Positions 1-4,545 of a stretch of 8,613 nucleotides of DNA are shown piece by piece (the stretch's first letter is position 1; each line of letters begins with the position of its first letter). The DNA is taken from the NCBI GenBank assembly GCA_009835515.1, contig VXXH01000094.1, forward strand, positions 1-8,613. The letters are read 5' to 3'. This stretch comes from Candidatus Poribacteria bacterium (GTDB lineage Bacteria > Poribacteria > WGA-4E > WGA-3G). The notes beneath the pieces are model-generated. The model was not told the origin of the DNA and searched no databases. It was given only the letters and a program-made list of their open reading frames with translations. Both the position numbers and the translations under genes were made by a program.

Positions 1-40
1 ATTATGAGTCGTGTGCTCTAAACCACTGAGCTACACCGGC
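1..40 (-). tRNA. tRNA-Met (CAT anticodon), 5' part only, cut by window start
   Basis: Read on the minus strand, the segment gives a 7-nt acceptor half (GCCGGTG) starting at 40, then T8-A9, a GCTC/GAGC D stem and an anticodon stem starting CACGA. The loop CTCATAA carries anticodon CAT at 4-6. The 3' half lies outside the window. The anticodon stem lacks the three G-C pairs of an initiator and the acceptor starts with G, so this is an elongator tRNA-Met or a CAT tRNA that becomes Ile after lysidine modification. Deciding between them needs the missing half. It has its own promoter at 86-114. Confidence 0.9.
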
Positions 41-85
41 ACGTATCTGGGTTGAGCTTGTAAAATCTACCCAGTATTTATTTTA

Positions 86-114
86 AGTATAACATACATC
101 AGAAAAAAAGTCAA
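86..114 (-). promoter_or_regulatory. Promoter of the partial tRNA-Met (CAT)
   Basis: On the minus strand, -35 TTGACT (109-114) and -10 TATACT (86-91) are separated by exactly 17 nt, close to the sigma70 consensus. Transcription should start near 79, giving a leader of about 39 nt before the tRNA. That leader contains a 6-bp inverted repeat (47-52 with 69-74). The -35 box overlaps one arm of a 12-bp inverted repeat (110-121 with 183-194). Confidence 0.75.
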
Positions 115-194
115 ATGTTTTTGTCAGATTTACCCGCTAAAACTGTTGTTTCGGCGGAGGATAGTCATGCCTTCAGATGTTCAAAACATTTGAC
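110..194. repeat. 12-bp perfect inverted repeat between the PhyH gene end and the tRNA promoter
   Basis: GTCAAATGTTTT at 110-121 is the exact reverse complement of 183-194, with 61 nt between the arms. The left arm covers most of the tRNA -35 box. The right arm lies about 30 nt beyond the dioxygenase stop codon. It could form a long-looped hairpin in the 3' end of the dioxygenase mRNA or be a protein-binding site. The rest of the 183-nt gap (41-223) shows no gene and no clear rho-independent terminator. Confidence 0.4.
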
Positions 195-223
195 AAATAT
201 TTCAGGGTTAGGTCAAATTGAAG

Positions 224-1072
224 TTAAAGAAAATAGTACTTTGACCGTTCCACTTCTGGCATACGATCAGGGCGGGTTCGATACCAACGGAAGTGTTCAT
301 AGTGGGCGGTGTAGTGTTCGCCATCTCGACTGTCATTGTAGCTGAGGAACAACATTCGCCGTGCACTCTTCGATGTATTGGATGCCGCTGCATGTGGTGT
401 AAAACAGGTAAAGATCGCCATGTCTCCCGGTGCTAAGTCCACATAGACGTGTTCTTCGTTCGCGAGATGTTCGGGATCAATTGCGCCTTTATCGAGTGAA
501 CCGGGTTCATGTAAAAACCCTTGATGATGCCCCGTCCAGAGTTCTGTGCAGCCGTTCTCTTTTGTGCTGGCATCAAGCGCGACTGAAACCGTAAGGAGAC
601 TGTGCGGGAAGCCTTGCCACCAGTTGTAATCCTGGTGCAGTCCGTTCCCGTGGCTGTCGGGTGGTTTGAAGATAAGTTTATCTTTGAACAGTAAGGCTTC
701 GTAGCCATTATACAGCGATGCCAACCGATCCATAATCCGTCTGTCCCGAGCGAGGGCAGAAAATAGTGGTGAGATGCTCACAAACGGATCGATTTTCCAT
801 GGTTGCCCGTCTGCGAGCATCTCGAAGCGGAGATTGTATTTCGGTTCGAGCTGAAATTCACGACTCAACGCAAACGCACGCTCAACAATCTGTTCTGCTT
901 CTTGGCGGTAGGTCTCAATCTCTGCAGGTTGGAACACATCGCGGAGAATGAGGAATCCTTTCTCGCGATACGCCTCAACTTCAGCGGTATCAAGTGCGAA
1001 ATGCAGTGGTCGTTGCTGTGGACCGTTCCATTGCGGTGTGCCTATTTCAGATGGGCGTTCAACACTTACCAT
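224..1072 (-). CDS. Phytanoyl-CoA dioxygenase (PhyH) family Fe(II)/2-oxoglutarate oxygenase
   Basis: A 282-aa protein of usual PhyH length. The family uses Fe(II), O2 and 2-oxoglutarate to hydroxylate small substrates. The N-terminal 'YREKGFLILRDVF' segment (about 35-47) is typical. The iron triad is visible as the HxD motif H146-Q-D148 and distal H227 (TPH), with R238 or R239 as the likely 2-oxoglutarate ligand. 'ALDASTKENGCTELWTGHH' (165-183) and 'APGDMAIF' (214-221) are family signatures. There is no signal peptide, so it is presumably cytoplasmic. The ATG start is fixed by AGGAG 6 nt upstream (1079-1083). It follows the secreted jelly-roll gene by 16 nt and is probably co-transcribed from 1892-1920. 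The substrate cannot be told: the family includes ectoine hydroxylase, phytanoyl-CoA and many natural-product oxygenases. Confidence 0.93.
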   Translation of the reverse strand: MVSVERPSEIGTPQWNGPQQRPLHFALDTAEVEAYREKGFLILRDVFQPAEIETYRQEAEQIVERAFALSREFQLEPKYNLRFEMLADGQPWKIDPFVSISPLFSALARDRRIMDRLASLYNGYEALLFKDKLIFKPPDSHGNGLHQDYNWWQGFPHSLLTVSVALDASTKENGCTELWTGHHQGFLHEPGSLDKGAIDPEHLANEEHVYVDLAPGDMAIFTCFTPHAAASNTSKSARRMLFLSYNDSRDGEHYTAHYEHFRWYRTRPDRMPEVERSKYYFL

Positions 1073-1078
1073 TGTTGT

Positions 1079-1083
1079 CTCCT
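1079..1083 (-). promoter_or_regulatory. Shine-Dalgarno site of the PhyH gene
   Basis: AGGAG on the minus strand lies 6 nt before the ATG at 1072. It sits inside the 16-nt gap after the preceding stop codon, which supports both the start choice and co-translation of the two genes. Confidence 0.8.
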
Positions 1084-1088
1084 GTCCA

Positions 1089-1757
1089 TTACTGAACTCG
1101 AGTATCTGTTTTCAACTGTCCCCAACGAGTTGTGAGTTTTCCATTTGGTTCAACTGCGAAGGAAGGGATATCTGCGCCGTCAATGACCAGATTATCGAAA
1201 TGGACATTTGCTTCGTACGTAATAAAGCCGATGCGTCCACTGTCACGGAATTTCGCATCATCGTCTCCCTCGAACAGGAGTTCATCATCGACGAAACACT
1301 GATAATTTTGACCCTCAGCAACAACTTTAAGGCGATAGGTTTCGCCAACTTCTGGTTCAACGGGTAAAGGCGTTACAATGTGCTCAAATTGATTCTCTCT
1401 CCATCGGGAAAATTGGCATTTATGCTGGTCTGTGCGAATCCAGAATCGCATCCCGTTATCTCCGTCCGTATCGGCACGGATTAACACACCCGCTGCATTC
1501 ACGTTCACATTTTCCACCAACGTTACATCCACTTCAAGGGTGTAATCCGTCCAATTTTCATCGCCAAACATTGTCTTGGCGTACTGTCCACCGGAGGTTT
1601 CGGCATAGGCGTCCTTTACGATCTTCCATTCGCCTTTGACTGCGTTCCATCCGTCAGGAAGCCCTTTGTCAAAATTTTCTTGCCATATCCCTGCTAATGC
1701 AATGGGAGTTAATATGGCAACCGTAAATATAACAGCTACTACATTGGAATAACGCAT
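1089..1757 (-). CDS. Secreted jelly-roll (LamG / DUF1080-like) protein with a C-terminal KLTTxW motif
   Basis: A 222-aa protein. Residues 1-22 form a signal peptide: Arg2, a hydrophobic stretch to about 20, and an Ala-Leu-Ala-Gly cleavage site near 21-23. Residues about 24-195 form one concanavalin-like beta-sandwich of the LamG/DUF1080 (3-keto-disaccharide hydrolase-like) type. Marks are 'WTDYTLEVDV' (69-78), 'AGVLIRA' (89-95), 'YRLKVVAEGQNY' (141-152), 'GRIGFITY' (174-181) and 'VHFDNLVI' (185-192). Such domains often bind or act on carbohydrate; no catalytic residues can be assigned here. The ORF also has upstream ATGs at 1820 and 1769. I chose 1757 because GGAG sits 6 nt before it and it begins directly with the signal peptide. 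The tail (202-216) matches the tail of the protein ending at 8213. First gene of a pair with the PhyH oxygenase. Confidence 0.88.
   Translation of the reverse strand: MRYSNVVAVIFTVAILTPIALAGIWQENFDKGLPDGWNAVKGEWKIVKDAYAETSGGQYAKTMFGDENWTDYTLEVDVTLVENVNVNAAGVLIRADTDGDNGMRFWIRTDQHKCQFSRWRENQFEHIVTPLPVEPEVGETYRLKVVAEGQNYQCFVDDELLFEGDDDAKFRDSGRIGFITYEANVHFDNLVIDGADIPSFAVEPNGKLTTRWGQLKTDTRVQ
1110..1154 (-). other. C-terminal motif VEPNGKLTTRWGQLK of the secreted jelly-roll protein
   Basis: Residues 202-216 of the 222-aa protein lie just after the last beta strand of the jelly roll, 6 residues from the end. Nine of 15 positions are identical to the tail of the beta-sandwich protein at 8225-8269 (V, E, P, K, L, T, T, W, K). 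The domain boundaries suggest an appended tag rather than part of the fold. A sorting or anchoring role is inference. Confidence 0.6.
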
Positions 1758-1763
1758 CGGTTT

Positions 1764-1767
1764 CTCC
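1764..1767 (-). promoter_or_regulatory. Shine-Dalgarno site deciding the start of the secreted jelly-roll gene
   Basis: GGAG on the minus strand lies 6 nt upstream of the ATG at 1757. It overlaps the in-frame ATG at 1769, which itself has only a weak AAAGA upstream. This favours the 1757 start and a standard-length signal peptide. Confidence 0.65.
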
Positions 1768-1891
1768 ATTCTTTGATTCGTTGATACGAGCCATTTGATA
1801 ACTGCCCGAATTATTATCAATTTGCTGTGACGATATTATTTGCTTATAACGTGTTTGGAAAGTATTCGGTGGAAGACAGATATTGGTTGGT

Positions 1892-1920
1892 ATCTTACCA
1901 AAGGAGTGGAAAAAGTTCAA
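1892..1920 (-). promoter_or_regulatory. Candidate promoter of the jelly-roll/PhyH gene pair
   Basis: On the minus strand, TTGAAC (1915-1920) and TAAGAT (1892-1897) are 17 nt apart. Predicted transcription start is near 1885, giving a leader of about 128 nt before the ATG at 1757. It lies 29 nt beyond the tRNA-fMet 3' end, so read-through from the tRNA promoter is an alternative source of transcript. No other element was seen in the 192-nt gap 1758-1949. Confidence 0.5.
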
Positions 1921-1949
1921 GTGAATTGTAATGGGAAGGTTGAAAAAGA

Positions 1950-2023
1950 TTGCAGGGGGGGGATTTGAACCCCCGTCCTCCGGGTTATGAGCCCGACGAG
2001 CTACCTGGCTGCTCTACCCTGCG
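1950..2023 (-). tRNA. Initiator tRNA-fMet (CAT)
   Basis: A 74-nt cloverleaf on the minus strand. Acceptor arms are CGCAGGG (5') and CCCTGCA (3') with A73. The unpaired C1-A72 end and the three consecutive G-C pairs in the anticodon stem (GGG/CCC around the loop CTCATAA) are the two hallmarks of a bacterial initiator tRNA. The anticodon is at 1987-1989. CCA is not encoded: the next bases read TCT. It lies 23 nt after tRNA-Leu and is presumably processed from the same transcript. Confidence 0.97.
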
Positions 2024-2046
2024 GCAAGTTTTATTATCCTAAATCA

Positions 2047-2132
2047 TGGTCGAGGAGGGACTTGAACCCTCACACCTTTTTACGGGCGACGGATTTTAAG
2101 TCCGTTGTGTCTACCGATTCCACCACTCGACC
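2047..2132 (-). tRNA. tRNA-Leu (TAA)
   Basis: An 86-nt class II tRNA on the minus strand. The acceptor stem is GGTCGAG/CTCGACC with A73, the anticodon stem is ACGGA/TCCGT, and the loop CTTAAAA carries anticodon TAA at 2096-2098. A long variable arm and a standard T arm (GGGTTCAAGTCCC) are present. CCA is not encoded. It is the first gene of a two-tRNA transcript with initiator tRNA-fMet. Confidence 0.96.
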
Positions 2133-2147
2133 GCAAATAGTGTTAAT

Positions 2148-2176
2148 AGTATACACTATCGGTAGATGTTTGTCAA
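2148..2176 (-). promoter_or_regulatory. Strong promoter of the tRNA-Leu/tRNA-fMet unit
   Basis: On the minus strand, a perfect -35 TTGACA (2171-2176), a 17-nt spacer and a -10 TATACT (2148-2153). Transcription should begin near 2141, only about 9 nt before the tRNA-Leu 5' end. Confidence 0.85.
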
Positions 2177-2186
2177 CTTTTTTTGA

Positions 2187-2224
2187 TTTTATTTTCCCAA
2201 AAGTATTTTATTTTCCCAAAAGTA
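2187..2224. repeat. Perfect 19-bp tandem duplication (TTTTATTTTCCCAAAAGTA x2)
   Basis: The unit at 2187-2205 is repeated without change at 2206-2224. It lies in the divergent gap between the tRNA promoter (2148-2176) and the aldo/keto reductase promoter (2247-2275). It could be a slippage product or a doubled protein-binding site. The unit has a near-palindromic TTTTCCCAAAA core. Confidence 0.9.
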
Positions 2225-2246
2225 CTGTAGAGGGTTTTCTTCGCAC

Positions 2247-2275
2247 TTGACTTTTTTTTCGGAATCGCATATCAT
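2247..2275 (+). promoter_or_regulatory. Promoter of the aldo/keto reductase gene, abutting its start codon
   Basis: -35 TTGACT (2247-2252), a 17-nt spacer that includes a T run, and -10 TATCAT (2270-2275). Start of transcription is expected at 2281-2283, and the ATG is at 2284. The transcript would therefore have no, or almost no, leader. The only purine run before the ATG (AGGG, 2276-2279) would lie upstream of that start. Confidence 0.65.
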
Positions 2276-2283
2276 AGGGTATT

Positions 2284-3057
2284 ATGAAAAATATCAAACT
2301 TGCATCAGGACACGAAGTACCAATACTGGGTTTGGGAACTTGGCAGCTCAAAGGCAGGCAGTGCCGGCGCATCGTCAAAGAAGCCATTGCGTTAGGCTAC
2401 ACCCATATCGACACAGCGTGGATGTACCAGAATCAGCGCGAGATTGGGAAAGCACTTCGCGACATTCACATCGACCGCGAAGATATTTTTCTGACCACTA
2501 AAATTTGGCACACCCATCTCAAGCATGCCGAGGTCCTCGCTCAATTTGAGGAGTGCCTCAGCGATTTGCAAATGGATTACGTTGATCTATTATTGATTCA
2601 CCATCCGAGCGGCTCTGTTCCGGTTGCTGAAACTTTTGATGCGTTCCAACAGCTTTACGACGCGGGTCAGGTGAAAAGCATCGGTATCAGTAACTTTAGC
2701 ATCGCTCAGGTTGAAGAGGCGTGTGAGGTCTCGGAACTTCCGATTTGCACGAATCAGGTGGAGTATCATGTACGCAGAAATCGTGCAGAATTGCGAGACT
2801 ATTGCCATGCCCGTGACATTGTGATGACAGCGCATCGTCCGCTCGCTGTTGGCAACCTTGCTGGTGACGCGGTATTGGGCGAGATCGGTGAGAAGCATGG
2901 AAAGACTGCAGCACAAGTTGCCTTAAAGTGGTTAATACAGCAGGAAATCATCACAATTCCGAAATCGGGTTCGGTGCCACATTTACAAGAGAATCTGGAT
3001 GTCTTTGAATGGGAGTTAACCGACGAAGAGATGCGAACACTTGATACTGTAAGGTAG
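2284..3057 (+). CDS. Aldo/keto reductase (2,5-diketo-D-gluconate reductase-like)
   Basis: A 257-aa NAD(P)H-dependent carbonyl reductase with a TIM-barrel fold, slightly shorter than the usual 270-280. The N-terminus 'GHEVPILGLGTWQL' (9-22) is the family beta-hairpin and first strand. The catalytic tetrad is complete: D43, Y48, K73 and H106 (in 'DLLLIHHP'). 'GISNF' (134-138), 'NQVEYH' (157-162) and the cofactor-binding 'IPKSGS' (225-230) are all present. One oddity: the usual 'AYSPL' segment reads 'AHRPL' (183-187), so the residue that normally stacks on the nicotinamide ring is His184. No signal peptide, so cytoplasmic. It has its own promoter and a following terminator, so it looks monocistronic. 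The carbonyl substrate cannot be told from sequence. Confidence 0.94.
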   Translation: MKNIKLASGHEVPILGLGTWQLKGRQCRRIVKEAIALGYTHIDTAWMYQNQREIGKALRDIHIDREDIFLTTKIWHTHLKHAEVLAQFEECLSDLQMDYVDLLLIHHPSGSVPVAETFDAFQQLYDAGQVKSIGISNFSIAQVEEACEVSELPICTNQVEYHVRRNRAELRDYCHARDIVMTAHRPLAVGNLAGDAVLGEIGEKHGKTAAQVALKWLIQQEIITIPKSGSVPHLQENLDVFEWELTDEEMRTLDTVR

Positions 3058-3089
3058 GAGCAGATAGAAGTGATTTCGCGGCACTTGTA

Positions 3090-3115
3090 GCATAACCTGT
3101 TAGGTTGTGCGTTTT
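3090..3115 (+). terminator. Probable rho-independent terminator of the aldo/keto reductase gene
   Basis: A 9-bp stem (3090-3098 with 3102-3110, including one T-G pair) with a 3-nt loop is followed at once by GTTTT. It starts about 33 nt after the stop codon. The T run is short, so termination may be partial. Confidence 0.5.
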
Positions 3116-3192
3116 CATGGATTTCTTCAGGGTCGTCGCCCGTAATGAAGCAGATCGCTTATGGGGTTTTTGCTTGGGTATTTCTGCGGATT

Positions 3193-3221
3193 TCTTCAAG
3201 TACGCCGCAAAAAGGTATAAT
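3193..3221 (+). promoter_or_regulatory. Candidate promoter of the luciferase-like monooxygenase gene
   Basis: A perfect -10 TATAAT lies at 3216-3221. The -35 region 17 nt upstream (TCTTCA, 3193-3198) is weak. A start 7 nt past the -10 falls on the ATG at 3228, so the mRNA is predicted to be leaderless. The only SD-like bases (AAAGG, 3211-3215) are 12 nt from the ATG. The 170-nt gap 3058-3227 also carries an 11-bp direct repeat (GGATTTCTTCA at 3119 and 3188) of unknown meaning. Confidence 0.5.
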
Positions 3222-3227
3222 TAAAAA

Positions 3228-4517
3228 ATGAAATTTGGACTGTTTTATGAACATCAGATTCCGCGTCCGTGGCATGAGGGCGCGGAACATCAACTTTTTC
3301 AAGATGCGTTGGCGCAGGTGGAACTCGCTGACACACTTGGTTTCGACTATATCTGGGAGGTAGAACACCATTTCCTTGAGGAGTATTCACACTCTTCGGC
3401 ACCGGAGGTATTCCTTGCAGCTTGTAGCCAGCGGACGACACAGATTCGGTTAGGACATGGGATTGTGCTGATGCCCCCGGCATACAATCACCCGGCGCGC
3501 GTCGCTGAACGTATTGCGACACTCGACTTGGTGTCAAATGGACGTGTGGAGTGGGGGACGGGGGAGTCAGCCTCGCATATAGAGCTCGGTGGATTCAATG
3601 TTGATCCGAAACATAAACGCGAGATGTGGGCAGAATGCACACGCGAGACAGCGAAAATGATGACGCAATCGCCTTATGCTGGTTATGATGGACAGTATTT
3701 TTCGATGCCGACGCGCAATGTCGTTCCAAAACCGTTGCAGACCCCGCATCCACCGCCGTGGGTCGCTTGTTCCAGCCGCGATAGCCTTCGTTACGCTGCC
3801 AGATATGGACTTGGCGCGTTAACCTTTGCTTTTATCGATGCAAACGAAGCTAAATTTTGGGTGGAAGAGTATTACGAGATTTTTGAGAAGGAATGCGAAC
3901 CGCTGACGCAACGGGTAAACCCTAACATCGCCATGGTGTCAGGATTTTCATGCCACGATAACGAGGAGACTGCCGTTGCTCGCGGGTTAGATGGGTTGCG
4001 TTTCTTCCGATTTGCGCTTGCACATTACTATCATGGTGGCTCACAGATACCCGGACAGACGGATATTTGGCAGTTATATAGAGAGACAACGCAGGAACCT
4101 GCAGAGGGTAGGGCAGGCATCGGAACGCCAGATCAGGTGCGCGAACACCTTGAAGTGATGGAGGATGCTGGGGTGGACCAGGTCGTTTTCATTCAGCAGG
4201 CTGGCGTGAACCGTCATGAAGACATAATGGAATCGCTGGAACTGTTTGCAAAACGTGTGCTCCCAGATTTCAAGGCACGTGACGCAGCACAGGTTGAGAA
4301 AAAAAATCAACGGCTTACCGAAGCCATTGAGACCGCGGAAAAACAAAAACCGGCATTGACGCCTCTCAGCGAGATACCCGTTGTGGATGCCTATCCGGTT
4401 CTCAAGCGGAAGTTGGAAGAAAAAACAGAAGAAGTTAGTGCTACTGAGATGAGCGATGATGGCGAAAAATTTCTGTTGTCTATAGAAGGTGGAAAGCGGA
4501 CTGAGAAGGACACGTAG
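3228..4517 (+). CDS. Luciferase-like (LLM class) flavin-dependent monooxygenase
   Basis: A 429-aa protein. Residues 1 to about 345 are a bacterial-luciferase-like TIM barrel, which binds reduced flavin and oxygenates an organic substrate. It opens with 'MKFGLFYEHQ'. 'GFDYIWEVEHHF' (38-49), 'IRLGHGIVLMPPAYNHPARVAE' in outline (73-94) and 'LVSNGRVEWGTGES' (101-114) are strong family signatures. 'GTPDQVREHL' (299-308) marks the last barrel repeat. The C-terminal stretch after about 350 is charged, Lys/Glu rich and probably helical, and is longer than in many relatives. No signal peptide, so cytoplasmic. It needs reduced flavin from a separate reductase; none is seen here. It is followed after 28 nt by the NtrC-type regulator, probably on one transcript. 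Substrate unknown. Confidence 0.92.
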   Translation: MKFGLFYEHQIPRPWHEGAEHQLFQDALAQVELADTLGFDYIWEVEHHFLEEYSHSSAPEVFLAACSQRTTQIRLGHGIVLMPPAYNHPARVAERIATLDLVSNGRVEWGTGESASHIELGGFNVDPKHKREMWAECTRETAKMMTQSPYAGYDGQYFSMPTRNVVPKPLQTPHPPPWVACSSRDSLRYAARYGLGALTFAFIDANEAKFWVEEYYEIFEKECEPLTQRVNPNIAMVSGFSCHDNEETAVARGLDGLRFFRFALAHYYHGGSQIPGQTDIWQLYRETTQEPAEGRAGIGTPDQVREHLEVMEDAGVDQVVFIQQAGVNRHEDIMESLELFAKRVLPDFKARDAAQVEKKNQRLTEAIETAEKQKPALTPLSEIPVVDAYPVLKRKLEEKTEEVSATEMSDDGEKFLLSIEGGKRTEKDT

Positions 4518-4535
4518 ACACTGGCGCGCTTGTGC

Positions 4536-4539
4536 GAGG
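4536..4539 (+). promoter_or_regulatory. Shine-Dalgarno site deciding the regulator's start
   Basis: GAGG lies 6 nt before the ATG at 4546. It supports that start over the in-frame ATG at 4489, which would overlap the upstream gene and add 19 residues with no counterpart in receiver domains. Confidence 0.7.
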
Positions 4540-4545
4540 TTCAAA

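Noticed and set aside
948..1367. Open reading frame of 139 codons on the plus strand
   Set aside because: Runs antisense across the end of the jelly-roll gene and the start of the PhyH gene, both with clear family signatures; no SD and no domain.
2187..2224. CRISPR array
   Set aside because: Only two directly adjacent 19-bp copies with no spacer between them and no cas genes.
4074..4544. Open reading frame of 156 codons on the minus strand
   Set aside because: Antisense shadow of the monooxygenase gene; the product has no recognisable domain and the plus-strand frame is a clear protein family.
4489..4545. In-frame ATG at 4489 as an alternative start for the NtrC-type regulator
   Set aside because: It overlaps the end of the monooxygenase gene, lacks an SD and adds 19 Arg-rich residues before the canonical receiver start; the ATG at 4546 has GAGG at 6 nt.
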